64,000 bases of DNA from positions 320,001-384,000 of the forward strand of contig NZ_CP127294.1 in assembly GCF_030285625.1 (NCBI RefSeq). Direction: 5' to 3'. Positions 33,566 through 42,412 of this stretch are shown here, piece after piece; the stretch's first letter is position 1; each line of letters begins with the position of its first letter. A program made the translations under genes and the position numbers. Under the pieces are notes generated by a model, which was not told where the DNA came from, ran no database searches, and saw only the letters and a list, made by a program, of their open reading frames with translations. The stretch is from Amycolatopsis sp. 2-15. Lineage in GTDB: Bacteria > Actinomycetota > Actinomycetes > Mycobacteriales > Pseudonocardiaceae.

Positions 33566-33990
33566 CGTGCTGGGCCCGACCCGGGCGGCGACGTGCGCCC
33601 CGCAGGACGACAGCGCACGCCGCACCTCAGCGCGCTAGGCCGGACCGGACGGCGACATGCGCCCCGCAGAGCGACAGCCAGGCCGCACCTCAGCGCGCTG
33701 AGCCGGGCCGGGCAACGACGACATGCGCCCCGCAGGACGACAGCTCAGACCGCGCCTCGGTGCGCTCAGCCGGGCCGAGCAGCGACATGCGCTCCTCGGG
33801 GCGACGGCTCAGGCCGCGCCTCAGCGTGCTAGGCCCGACCGGACGGCGACATGCGCCCCGCAGAGCGACAGCGCAGACCGCACCTCAGCGTGCTAGGCCC
33901 GACCGGACGGCGACATGCGCCCCGCAGAGCGACAGCGCAGACCGCACCTCAGCGCGCTCAGCCGGGCCGGGCCACGACGTGTCCGGCCGT
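33566..33990. repeat. Tandem repeat array A, six full 63-67-bp units plus a partial
   Basis: Units start at 33566, 33631, 33694, 33761, 33825, 33889 and 33953 (partial). Each begins with a CG(T/C)GCT(A/G)GGCC-like block, has GGCGACATGCGCCCCGCAG in the middle and ends CGCACCTCAG. Units 5 and 6 (33825-33888 and 33889-33952) are identical over 64 bp. Lengths of 65, 63, 67, 64, 64 and 64 bp would shift any reading frame, so the array is non-coding. It fills much of the 848-bp gap between the CooC-type gene and 34366. Confidence 0.85.
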
Positions 33991-34026
33991 GCTTGCGATA
34001 ACCAGCCCATGTCTCAGGTCGGCGTC

Positions 34027-34270
34027 GATTCCAGCACATCGCGCCGGCCCAGCCCGGGCGGCGACGTGCCGGCCGGGGCGATCTGACGACTGCGCTATCA
34101 GCCCCGGTTTCGGCGGCGATTCCAGCGGTTTGAGCTGACCTGCCCCGGGCGGCAGGCTGCAGGCCGGGACGGACTGAAGACTGCGGCGTCACCGGTTTCG
34201 ACTGCGATTCCGGCGCTTTGAGCTGACCTGCACTAGGCGGCGAGGCGGCGAGGTGCCGACTGTGGCGGGC
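34027..34270. repeat. Tandem repeat array B, three diverged units of about 90 bp
   Basis: Each unit starts with GATTCC(A/G)GC, at 34027, 34118 and 34206. The second and third share TTTGAGCTGACCTGC and GGCGGC. The first shares CCCGGGCGGCGACGTGC with unit 1 of the neighbouring array A, so the two arrays may have a common origin. No reading frame is conserved between units. Confidence 0.65.
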
Positions 34271-34291
34271 CACGCCTACCTTCGCGGGTCA

Positions 34292-34311
34292 CTATCGGGC
34301 GTGCCCGATAG
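34292..34311. terminator. Perfect hairpin downstream of the 65-residue gene
   Basis: CTATCGGG (34292-34299), loop CGTG, CCCGATAG (34304-34311). It lies about 55 nt past the 3' end of the minus-strand gene ending at 34366 and marks the edge of the repeat block. There is no U-tract on either strand. Confidence 0.45.
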
Positions 34312-34365
34312 CGCGCGGCCGCCCGCGGGCCGGGCCGGATGGACGCGGCCCGGCGCGGCGGGTGG

Positions 34366-34563
34366 TCAGTCGCCGTCCCATTCGCGGTCGGCGGCGTCGG
34401 CCTGCCGGTTGCGCTCGCGGGCGATGTCGAGGGCGCGGCGGGCGGTGGCCTCGTCGGGGTAGGGCCCGAGGAGGTCGATGCTCCGGCTGCGTTCCAGGTG
34501 TTCCACCTCGTGGGTGCGGGTGTTGTAGTACCAGCCGGGGTCCGGGTTGGGGTCGTCAGCCAT
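34366..34563 (-). CDS. Small SPOR-like protein
   Basis: A 65-residue acidic protein of a common actinobacterial type: a GWYYNTRTHEVEH start, then GPYPDEATARRALDIARERN, which resembles the SPOR-domain repeat that senses denuded peptidoglycan, and a DREWDGD tail. It has no signal peptide, so a role at the outer wall is doubtful. It lies 24 nt past the end of the large Pro/Gln-rich gene on the same strand and could be co-transcribed with the secretion-like operon. Function unknown. Confidence 0.7.
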   Translation of the reverse strand: MADDPNPDPGWYYNTRTHEVEHLERSRSIDLLGPYPDEATARRALDIARERNRQADAADREWDGD

Positions 34564-34587
34564 GCGTCCAGCCTGACATCCGGCAGG

Positions 34588-37500
34588 TCACTTGCGCCAG
34601 CGGAACGGGATCTCGGTCGGGTCGCCGGTGGGGCCGAACTCGCCGCCGTCCGGGTCGTCGCCGTTGGGGGGCGTGGCGGATTGCGGTGGGGTGTTGGGGT
34701 TGTCGGGGTGCTGGTCGAACCAACCGCGCACCTGCGGGATGCCACGTGGTGGGGTAGGGGTGTCGTCGGCGCTGTGATTTTGGGGTGCGCTGGGGCTTTG
34801 GGGTACGCCGGGTTGTTGGAGTGCGTTGTGACTTTGGGGTGCGCTGGGTTGTTGCCCGTGGGCCGCCTGCTCCGAGAACCCCAACGGCACCTCCCTCACC
34901 TGCGCGCCCTCCGCCTGCCCCTGCTGACCGGCCAACTTCCTCTCCATCGACGACGGCTGCGGCAACCCCGGCTTCTCCTGAACGGGCTCGTTCACCTCAG
35001 GCACCACCGGCACCACCGGCTCCTTCCCTGGAAACACCGGCGGCGCGGCGCGATACACCCGCGCCGCCGCGGGCGGCGGTGCCACGGGCCCGGTCTCCTG
35101 GCCGGGAAACACCGGCAGGGGCCGGCCATCCGGTCCTAGCGCCGGTCGCGTTTGGGGTTGGGGCAGCTCGGGCTTTGGGGCTCGCAATTCCTGCTGACCC
35201 CAGCCTGGCTGCACACCTGGTTGCGGCAATCCGCTCGGTGGGGGAACCGGCTGCTGCCCCTCTGCCTGTGCGCCCGGTAGCGGCAAGCCGCTCGCCGAGG
35301 CCGCCGGCCGCGCCACCTCCGGCTGTGCGCCCGCCTGCGGCAAGCCGCTCGGCGGGACCGCCGGCTGCTGCCCCTCTGCCTGTGCGCCCGGTAGCGGCAA
35401 GCCGCTCGCCGAGGCCGCGGGCTGTGCCACGTCCGGCTGCGGCAAGCCGCTCGGCGGGGCCGCCGGCTGCTGCCCCTCCGGCTGCGGCAAGCCGCTTCCT
35501 GGAACCGATGGGTGCGCACCCGGTTGGGGCGAGCCACTCACCGGGGCTGCCGGCCGCACCACCTCCGGCTGTGCGCCCGGCTGTGGCAAGCCACTCGCCG
35601 GGTCACCCGACTGTTGCCCGCCGGGTCCTTGCACTTCGCTCGGCTGGGGAAACCCGCTCATCGGGGCATCGGGCTGCGCGCCAGCCGGCTGCTGCACACC
35701 CGGCTGGGGCGACCCACCCGCGACGCCCGAAGCCTGCGCACCTCCCGGCACAGGCCCACCCGGCTGCGGCTGGCTCCACTGGCCGCTCGGCTGCTGCTCG
35801 TTTCCCGACTGCGGCAGGGCCCAACCAGGCTGCGGCTGCGCGGCAGTCGGCTGTCCGGGCGCCTGCAGCTCTGCCTCGCCCGGAGGCTGCGGCGCACCAG
35901 CCGCCGATTGGGTCGGCTGGGACCCGGAAGGTTGCTGTGCCTGGCTCGGCTGCGCACTGCCAACCGGCCCGGCGCCGCCCGTCTGCTGGCCGTGTTGCGG
36001 ATGACCGGCAACCTGCTCCGACTGCGTAGCCGGAGGCTGAACCTGCGGGACCTGTGCCGGTGCGGAGGCCTGCTGCACCGGCGGGAACTCCCCTTGCGGC
36101 CGCTCGATCTGTTGCTCCGCCGACCCTGCGCTCTCGCCGGACGGCTGGTGCTCTGCGTTCGGAACCTGCTGTTCCGACGCGGCGATATGCGATGTCGACT
36201 GATCGACCGCTGCGGGCGGCTCCGGCTCAGTCGTGGAAGGCACCAGCCTCGACTCGGCCTGGGCATCCGCCGGTTGCTCGGAGCCTCCGGCATGCGGCGT
36301 CGGCTCGTGCGCGGGCGGTTCGGTGCTTTCGCCCTGACCAGCCACGACGCCAGAAGACTCCTCATCCGACTGCGGCACCGCAACCTGCGGCGAAGCCTGC
36401 TCAATCGCAGACTGCGGCCCGATCGCGGCGGCGTCGGGGGCACCTTGATCAGGTGACTGCGGCGAAGGCTCACTCACCGAAGACGCCGGCGGCTGCTCTT
36501 CCACCAGCGGCGATCGGTCCAGCGGCTGCGGCTCCGCGTGTGCAATCGGCGACTGCGCCGAAGACTCGGGCGCCGGCGAGGCCTGCGGTTCCTCGTCAGA
36601 CGTCGGAGGCTGATCAGGCGATTGGAGGGCCGCCTGCGCGGCCGAGGGCTGCTCCGAAAGCTCGGTCGCCGGTGGCACTGGCGACTGCTCATCGACGCGC
36701 GGCGACCGGTCCGACGATTGCGGCTCGGTGGGCGCGTTTTGTGACTGCGGTGAGGACTCCGTCGCCGAAGGCATCCCCGGCTCGTTATCCGATGGCCGAT
36801 GGTCGGGCGATTGCAGGTACTCGGGCGCGGGTGTTGGCTCCGGCTGTTCGGCCGGTCGCGGCGGTTGCTCGGGAGCATTCGGCTGCGGCGAAGCGGCCGT
36901 GGGGGCCTGCGGTGGCTCGGGAATCTGTGCCACAGGTTCGCTGGGGTCCGGTGCGCCGGCGTTGGGGGCCTCGGAGGGCTCGGGCGACCCGGCCGCGAAG
37001 GCCGGCTCCGGAAAGGAAGCAGTGCCGGCCGGATCTTCTACTGGCGCCAGAGGCTCGGTCGCTCGGGCGTCGCCCAGGTCCGCAGGCTTCGCCGAGGGCT
37101 CGGCAGGGGTCGTCGGAGCCTCAGGGGTCGGCTGCTTTGGGGCTTCCGCGGTGGGCACCGGGGCAGTAGGCGCGGGCTCCGCTGATGGAGGGGCTGAAGG
37201 AACGGCGACGGTAGGCGAGTCGGCCAGGTCGGGAGCTGAAGTCCGGGCCGGCTCGGGTTCGGTGGGCGCAGCCGGAGTCCGGGCAGGCTCGCGATCCGTA
37301 CTCGCAGCCGAAATCCGGACAGCCTCGGGATCCGCGGGCGCAGCCGAACTCGAGGCAGCCTCGGGGTCCGTGGGCGCAGCCGGAGTCTGGACAGGCTCTG
37401 GTTCCGTGGGCGGAGGCGGCGGCTGAAGGGGCTCGGGATGTGTGACCGGTTCCACGGCAGGCGCGGTCTCGGGTGGGAGCAGGCCGGGTTCGGGCGTCTT

Positions 37501-38592
37501 GGCGATCGGGGGCTGAAGGGCCGCAGGAGTCGGTGGTGGCTGTGGAGTCGAGGCCCACTGCGGTGGGGTGGAGACTGGGATCTGAGCCGGAACGACAGGC
37601 ACCGACGCCGAGGGCGTCTGAGCAGTCTGGGGTGCCGCGGGTGGAGCTCCAGGTCCTGCGGCGAAACTCGGAGCGCCGGGGCCGCCGATGTTGGGAAAGC
37701 CCGTGCCGAAGGTGGTTGTGTTCGGGTCGGCGGCGCCGGTGGCGAAGGTTGAACCGCCAGGGTGACCTGCGGTGGAGTGTTGCCAGCCGGCTGTTTCGGA
37801 CGACGGTGCGGTGTGTGCGGTCGGGTCGAAACCGGGGTGTGGTGGTGCGGCGGTTGGGGAATGGAAGCCGGGATCTGCCGGAGCTGTGCCGGCGGTTGAG
37901 GTAGCAGGGCCTGAAGCGGCGCGATGGCCCGGACCAGCAGGACCCGAAGCCCCAGGACCCGGAGCCCCAGGAACGCCAGTGCCAGGACCGGAAACGCCAG
38001 GAACCTCACCCTCACCAGGATGCGGCACCGTCCGCCACACCGGCGCCGGGCCGATGTTCATCGGCGCAGGCGCCCGCAGTGGTTGAGAAGGAGCAGGAGC
38101 GACAGGCCGAGCGTTGGGCTTCGGAATCGGATCCAGGCAGGACACCAGAACCGTCGTGTTCAGCGGGTCGTCGACTTTCCGGCCGCTGCGCTCGCGGTAG
38201 ATCATCTCGCCTTCGGTGTCGATTTCGACGAGGTAGCCGGCCTCGGCCAGCTGCTCCTCGTCGAGGTCGACGAGCTTTTCGTAGCGCGACGGGACGACGC
38301 GGTAGATCGGCCAGGCCAGCGCGGCGTGTTCGGCGTGGAACTGGGCCAGCAGCGCCGCCATTTGTTGTTGCCAGGGCAGCGACATGCCTTCGGCCAAGGA
38401 CCGGGGCACCACGACGTACCCGGGGTCGACGCCGGGCCAGCCGTGGGCCAGGTAGTCGGCCAGAGGCGTGCTCGACGCGGGGTGCGCGGCCTGCCGCGGG
38501 GGCTGGGGCGCACCGAACAACGTCGCCGGGTCCTGGGGCTCGCCCTGGCCGGGCTTGCCTCGTTTGCCGAATTTCCGTGCCACGTGTGTCAT
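34588..38592 (-). CDS. Giant Pro/Gln/Ala-rich protein linked to type IV secretion-like operon
   Basis: A 1334-residue protein I cannot assign. It begins with a basic segment ([12 protein letters not shown]), then one compact domain at about residues 40-160 ([20 protein letters not shown], then [20 protein letters not shown] and [15 protein letters not shown]). The remaining roughly 1150 residues are low-complexity, rich in Pro, Gln, Ala, Glu and Ser, with no cysteine clusters or membrane helices. A repeat zone at 35221-35661 has nine copies of SG(L/F/S)P(Q/L). The C-terminus is polar ([18 protein letters not shown]). There is no signal peptide or LPXTG anchor. It follows the VirB1-like hydrolase by 126 nt in the same direction. 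It could be a substrate, a tether or a scaffold of the apparatus; this is inference. Confidence 0.75.
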   Translation of the reverse strand: MTHVARKFGKRGKPGQGEPQDPATLFGAPQPPRQAAHPASSTPLADYLAHGWPGVDPGYVVVPRSLAEGMSLPWQQQMAALLAQFHAEHAALAWPIYRVVPSRYEKLVDLDEEQLAEAGYLVEIDTEGEMIYRERSGRKVDDPLNTTVLVSCLDPIPKPNARPVAPAPSQPLRAPAPMNIGPAPVWRTVPHPGEGEVPGVSGPGTGVPGAPGPGASGPAGPGHRAASGPATSTAGTAPADPGFHSPTAAPPHPGFDPTAHTAPSSETAGWQHSTAGHPGGSTFATGAADPNTTTFGTGFPNIGGPGAPSFAAGPGAPPAAPQTAQTPSASVPVVPAQIPVSTPPQWASTPQPPPTPAALQPPIAKTPEPGLLPPETAPAVEPVTHPEPLQPPPPPTEPEPVQTPAAPTDPEAASSSAAPADPEAVRISAASTDREPARTPAAPTEPEPARTSAPDLADSPTVAVPSAPPSAEPAPTAPVPTAEAPKQPTPEAPTTPAEPSAKPADLGDARATEPLAPVEDPAGTASFPEPAFAAGSPEPSEAPNAGAPDPSEPVAQIPEPPQAPTAASPQPNAPEQPPRPAEQPEPTPAPEYLQSPDHRPSDNEPGMPSATESSPQSQNAPTEPQSSDRSPRVDEQSPVPPATELSEQPSAAQAALQSPDQPPTSDEEPQASPAPESSAQSPIAHAEPQPLDRSPLVEEQPPASSVSEPSPQSPDQGAPDAAAIGPQSAIEQASPQVAVPQSDEESSGVVAGQGESTEPPAHEPTPHAGGSEQPADAQAESRLVPSTTEPEPPAAVDQSTSHIAASEQQVPNAEHQPSGESAGSAEQQIERPQGEFPPVQQASAPAQVPQVQPPATQSEQVAGHPQHGQQTGGAGPVGSAQPSQAQQPSGSQPTQSAAGAPQPPGEAELQAPGQPTAAQPQPGWALPQSGNEQQPSGQWSQPQPGGPVPGGAQASGVAGGSPQPGVQQPAGAQPDAPMSGFPQPSEVQGPGGQQSGDPASGLPQPGAQPEVVRPAAPVSGSPQPGAHPSVPGSGLPQPEGQQPAAPPSGLPQPDVAQPAASASGLPLPGAQAEGQQPAVPPSGLPQAGAQPEVARPAASASGLPLPGAQAEGQQPVPPPSGLPQPGVQPGWGQQELRAPKPELPQPQTRPALGPDGRPLPVFPGQETGPVAPPPAAARVYRAAPPVFPGKEPVVPVVPEVNEPVQEKPGLPQPSSMERKLAGQQGQAEGAQVREVPLGFSEQAAHGQQPSAPQSHNALQQPGVPQSPSAPQNHSADDTPTPPRGIPQVRGWFDQHPDNPNTPPQSATPPNGDDPDGGEFGPTGDPTEIPFRWRK
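35221..35661 (-). repeat. SGLPQ repeat zone inside the giant protein gene
   Basis: Nine imperfect copies of a block centred on SGLPQPG/SGLPLPG, alternating with QPAxPP or RPAAxA linkers of unequal length. Two neighbouring blocks around 35260-35420 ([16 protein letters not shown]) are nearly identical, a sign of recent internal duplication. The repeat keeps the reading frame. Confidence 0.7.
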
Positions 38593-38718
38593 CCTCTGCC
38601 AGCGCGCGGCCGCGTGCTCGTGGACAGGCCGCGACTTCGGGTGAATCCGCGGCGCCGGTCAAGCGCCTTAGCGGTCACCCCGGTCCATGTCAAGAGCCGG
38701 TGACTCCCGAACTCCATG

Positions 38719-39717
38719 CTAGACGCCGGGGCGCACCGCCTGCGGCACCACTTCGGCCTCGTCGAAGGAGAAGGGGCGCACGTGCACGGGCACGCCCGTC
38801 TGCTGGGCCTCGACGATCTTGCCGTCGCCCAGGTACATCGCCACGTGGTGGATGGTGGACGGGTCGGCGGGGTCCGTCGCGAGGAAGATCAGGTCACCGG
38901 GCTGCGCCTCGCGCACCGGGAGCATCGCGCCGGCCTTGTACTGGTCCTGGGAGACGCGCGGCAGGATCACACCGGCAGACTCGTAAGCGCGCAGCATGAG
39001 ACCCGAGCAGTCGTACGAGTCGGGACCGGTCGCACCCCACACGTAGGGCTTGCCCTGCTCCCCCAGCGCGAACTTGATGGCCTGCGCCGCCGCCTGGCTG
39101 GGCGGGAGCGCGGCGCCGAGGCCCTGGCCGCAGCCGGACGCGTCGACGACCTGGCCCAGGTTCTCGATCAGCACGGAAGCCATGGCTTCCCACTGGTGGT
39201 AGCGGTCGGGAAAACCGGAGCGTTCAACGGCCTGCGCGGCTTCGCCCGGGCGTTCGTTCTGCCAGTCGGGGACGGCGAGGAGCACGTCGTAGAACTTGTT
39301 GATCGCGTAGTTCGGGTCGGTGACCTGCGCGACGCTGCCCCAGTTCATCGACGGGCGCATCTGGAAGATTCCGAGCGAGTCGCGGTCGCCGTAGCTCAAG
39401 TTGTGCAGGTGCGATTCGGTCATGCCGGCCTGGATCGCCACCTGCCACGCGCGCGGGGCAAGGCTGCGCTGCTTGCCGATGGAGATGATGAGCGAGACGA
39501 TGCCGCGCTGCTCGTTGTCGAGGTCCTGCGCCTGCCCCGCACCGGTCTCCGGCTGGCCGGGCTGAGTGGGGCCGATCGCGGCGTCGCAGGAGGTGTTGAG
39601 GATCCCGCCCGCGGCGGCTTCCTGCTGGTCCACCACGACTTTCGTCACGGTGCTCGCGGTGAGCACCGTCGCGAAGACAGCGGCGACCAGCACCGCGACG
39701 AGGATCGCGATCTTCAC
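38719..39717 (-). CDS. VirB1-like two-domain cell-wall hydrolase (SLT-like + NlpC/P60)
   Basis: A 332-residue exported protein. One N-terminal membrane segment (residues 2-20) anchors it. A lysozyme-like domain follows at about residues 68-190 with Glu101 (AGMTESHLHN) and GDRDSLGIFQMRP, then an NlpC/P60 peptidase at about 208-330 with Cys237 (YDCSGLM) and His291 (IHHVAMYLGDG). A muramidase plus NlpC/P60 pair is the layout of CwlT, the VirB1-like hydrolase of ICEBs1, which opens the wall for the conjugation channel. It follows the VirB8-like gene by 4 nt in the operon, so local wall digestion for the apparatus is the likely role. Confidence 0.88.
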   Translation of the reverse strand: MKIAILVAVLVAAVFATVLTASTVTKVVVDQQEAAAGGILNTSCDAAIGPTQPGQPETGAGQAQDLDNEQRGIVSLIISIGKQRSLAPRAWQVAIQAGMTESHLHNLSYGDRDSLGIFQMRPSMNWGSVAQVTDPNYAINKFYDVLLAVPDWQNERPGEAAQAVERSGFPDRYHQWEAMASVLIENLGQVVDASGCGQGLGAALPPSQAAAQAIKFALGEQGKPYVWGATGPDSYDCSGLMLRAYESAGVILPRVSQDQYKAGAMLPVREAQPGDLIFLATDPADPSTIHHVAMYLGDGKIVEAQQTGVPVHVRPFSFDEAEVVPQAVRPGV

Positions 39718-39721
39718 CGCG

Positions 39722-40330
39722 TCAGCTCGCCTGGTCGTAGTCCGAAACCCGCCATCCCGCGCCCGTGTTGACCACGGTGATGGACAGCTTCGGACCGTCA
39801 GTGGGGACGAGGACTACGACGGAGCTGGTGTAGGAGGACTGGACGGTCGCGTCGCCGGTCACGCGGGTGGCCGTGATGTTCGCGGGGTCCACAGTGGTCA
39901 TCTGGGGCAGGAACTCGTCGGTGGTCAGGGCACGCATGCCGTTGAGCCAGTCGGCGTTGGTGATGCCCGCCGGGTGGTTGACCCACGCCGTGGCCCACTG
40001 CTTGGCGACGTTGATTGCCTCGGGGTTCGGCGCCGCGGACGTGGGGGTGAGCAGCGGGCTCGACAGCCGCGTCGGGAGCGTCGCGGTGGTCGGCACGGGT
40101 GCCGCGATGCCCGGCGGCTGCGACGTGGTCGTGGCGACCGAAGTGCTGCCCGGCGCGCCCGGCGTGGCGGTGGCCGGCTTCCCCATCACCTTCGGCAGCA
40201 CGATGCCGAGCGCGGTGACCACGATCGCCAGGAACACGATCGTGCCCACGAGGTGGCGCGGCGAGCGGAGCGGGTAACCCCACAGGCGGCGGTAGACCGC
40301 GGTCCGGCCGCGGTTGGTGCGGATCGGCAC
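39722..40330 (-). CDS. VirB8/TcpC-like bitopic membrane protein
   Basis: A 202-residue protein with a short cytosolic basic N-terminus, one membrane helix (about residues 28-50, LVGTIVFLAIVVTALGIVLP), a Pro/Thr/Ser linker and a C-terminal domain of about 95 residues (INVAKQWATAWVNHPAGITN through TVVNTGAGWRVSDYD). It has the size and order of VirB8/TcpC NTF2-like domains that scaffold Gram-positive conjugation channels. The assignment relies on topology and position; sequence similarity to known VirB8 proteins is too weak to judge by eye. Gaps of 3-4 nt separate it from both neighbours. Confidence 0.7.
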   Translation of the reverse strand: MPIRTNRGRTAVYRRLWGYPLRSPRHLVGTIVFLAIVVTALGIVLPKVMGKPATATPGAPGSTSVATTTSQPPGIAAPVPTTATLPTRLSSPLLTPTSAAPNPEAINVAKQWATAWVNHPAGITNADWLNGMRALTTDEFLPQMTTVDPANITATRVTGDATVQSSYTSSVVVLVPTDGPKLSITVVNTGAGWRVSDYDQAS

Positions 40331-40333
40331 GCG

Positions 40334-42412
40334 TCACCGCCCCATGAGCTGGTCGGTGTCGCGGACCTCGATGCCGCGGGAGGGCCGGTACAGCACGAAA
40401 ACGGGCTTGCCCGCGACCACCTCCGGGTCGACCCGGCGCGGCTGCGCGCGGATGCCCGGTGGCGTGTAAACGCCTGCCTGCTCGGGAATCGACTCCGGCG
40501 AGGCGTAACCGCGGTCCGTCGAGCTCATCCGCGACGGGACGACGACGGGTTCCTGCTCGTCGCTCCAACGCCGATCAGCCACCGGTGATGTGTCGACGCG
40601 CCGGCTCTCCCGCGTCGGCACGCGACGGCCGCCGACGACGTAGTCGCCCGGCTCGCCCGTGACCGGGTTGTACTGCGAGAACACCGGCGCGCCACCGCCG
40701 CCCGTCGTCAGCGCGGCGCGCTCGCCGGCCGAGCCCACAGCGCCGGGCCACGGCGCACCCGACCACGCGGCGGCCGGCCGCGCGGAGCGAGACCCGTTGT
40801 CGAGCCGCTGCGCGCTGGCGAAGACCGCGGCCTCGGGCCGGTAGCGCCCGCCGCCGACGGTCGCGCCCATCGGGCCGCGCGCCTCGCCGTCGACCACGTC
40901 GTCGGTCTCGCGCACGTTCTGCCAGAACTCGTCCTGCGGCGAGGGCCCGGTCTTCTTGCGGAAGCGGGAGAAAATGCCGCCGTTGGGCGAAGGCACGGCC
41001 GCGCCCACCACGTTGACCGACATCTCGACCATCTGCCACAGCCGCCGCACGGGCCGCCCGACGAGGAACAGCAGCACCGTGATCAGGCCGGCCAGCACCA
41101 TCTGCGTGAGCAGGTTGAGCGAATTGCCGGCGTCGAAGATCGCCTGAAGCAGCAGCGCGTGCACACCCGCGAGCACCGACAGCACCACCAGGTTGAACGC
41201 GATCCCGCCGGCCACCTTCAGCACGCGCCGCAGGATGTCCGGGTGCAGCAACGCGACGAGGCCGATCAGCGGCGCGGTGAGCGTGAACAGGCGGATCAGG
41301 ACCTGTGCGAGGAGCACGGAAGCCTTGGCCAGCAACTGGAACAGCGAGTAGACGACACTCTGGCCCAGCGCCAGGAACCCGGCACCGGTGCGGCCGCCGG
41401 ACTCGCCGGTGAAGTAGCCGGTGGCGGGGCCGAGCTTGCCGGAGATGTCTTTGAAGGCGGCCTTTTTGGCGTCGACGACGTTTTGTTTGCCGTCGTCGCC
41501 GTTCACGAGCTGGTCGCGGGTGAACGCCTGCGCGTCGAGCAGCGGTTTGCCGAACTGGTCGGCCTGCGGCGCGGTCGGTGAACCGAACTCCCCGCGCAGC
41601 CAGTTGTCGTAGACGATCTGCGTGTGCAGGTTCGTCGGCAGGATGTCGCGCACGATCCGGTCGGAGCTCTCGTCGACGAAGCCCGCCTGGATGTTCGTGG
41701 TGGTCTGGACGATCGCTTTGTCGATCGGGTCGAAGTACCGCAGCATCGCCAGCGACGACGCCGCGAGCCACACCCCCGCCAGCGCGTACAGCGCCCGTTT
41801 GCTCACCGCCGCGAGGTCACCCCGCCAGATCTGGCGGAACAACATGATCGACAAGATCAGCGCGACGAGCCCGAACAGCTGCGCGTAGATGTTGTTGTAG
41901 ACCTTCTCCGCACCCGATTTCACCGCGCTGTAGATCGGGTTCAGGAGCCCGCCCTCGAGCACGGTGTAGTGCAGCGAGTTGGTGGCGCCGACGATGTTCT
42001 TGCCGATGTTGAACAGCTGGTTGCCCGCCCACGTGTCGATCGTGGAGCTGGGCGAGGCGATGGCGGACAGCGCCGTGCAGTTGGTCTGGTAGGTGTTCCA
42101 GACCATGCCCGCGTAGCTGTAGTCGATGTACGCGCTGCCCGGCTCACCGTGGCCTTCCGGCGGGTCGATCGCGCCGACCATGCCGGAGCCGGGCCGCTCG
42201 GGGTTCGGCGACTCACCACAGGCCGCGGCGTTGGCAGACGGTGCCATGAGCACCGTCTGCAGCCCGAGGATCGTGATGACGGCGAGCATCGCGGCCCGCC
42301 GGCTCGGCTGCCTGCGGCCGCCTGGCTTGGGGCCTTCCTTGATGCGCCGCTTCAGGGCGTGCCAGCCGGCGGCGAACGACAGGACGAACGCCAGCGTCCA
42401 GACTGTGTTCAC
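40334..42412 (-). CDS. VirB6-like polytopic membrane protein with long cytosolic tail
   Basis: A 692-residue protein. Two N-terminal hydrophobic segments (TVWTLAFVLSFAAGW and MLAVITILGLQTVLMAPS, ending ANAAA like a signal cleavage site) precede an extracellular loop with cysteines (AAACGESPNP, YQTNCTALSA). Several helices follow between about residues 140 and 420 (FGLVALILSIMLF, a LLAQVLIRLFTLTAPLIGLV block and a VLAGLITVLLFLVG block). The last 230 residues are soluble and Arg/Pro-rich. This is the layout of VirB6/ConG channel components. The GTG start overlaps the VirB4-like stop by four bases, so the two are coupled. Confidence 0.78.
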   Translation of the reverse strand: MNTVWTLAFVLSFAAGWHALKRRIKEGPKPGGRRQPSRRAAMLAVITILGLQTVLMAPSANAAACGESPNPERPGSGMVGAIDPPEGHGEPGSAYIDYSYAGMVWNTYQTNCTALSAIASPSSTIDTWAGNQLFNIGKNIVGATNSLHYTVLEGGLLNPIYSAVKSGAEKVYNNIYAQLFGLVALILSIMLFRQIWRGDLAAVSKRALYALAGVWLAASSLAMLRYFDPIDKAIVQTTTNIQAGFVDESSDRIVRDILPTNLHTQIVYDNWLRGEFGSPTAPQADQFGKPLLDAQAFTRDQLVNGDDGKQNVVDAKKAAFKDISGKLGPATGYFTGESGGRTGAGFLALGQSVVYSLFQLLAKASVLLAQVLIRLFTLTAPLIGLVALLHPDILRRVLKVAGGIAFNLVVLSVLAGVHALLLQAIFDAGNSLNLLTQMVLAGLITVLLFLVGRPVRRLWQMVEMSVNVVGAAVPSPNGGIFSRFRKKTGPSPQDEFWQNVRETDDVVDGEARGPMGATVGGGRYRPEAAVFASAQRLDNGSRSARPAAAWSGAPWPGAVGSAGERAALTTGGGGAPVFSQYNPVTGEPGDYVVGGRRVPTRESRRVDTSPVADRRWSDEQEPVVVPSRMSSTDRGYASPESIPEQAGVYTPPGIRAQPRRVDPEVVAGKPVFVLYRPSRGIEVRDTDQLMGR

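Noticed and set aside
33521..34138. Open frames with a repeated RRHAPRRATA-type peptide in the tandem arrays
   Set aside because: Unit lengths of 63-67 bp shift the frame at every unit, there is no ribosome site, and the composition is that of non-coding repeats.
33566..34270. CRISPR array
   Set aside because: Units are contiguous with no unique spacers, are too long and imperfect for CRISPR repeats, and no cas gene is near.
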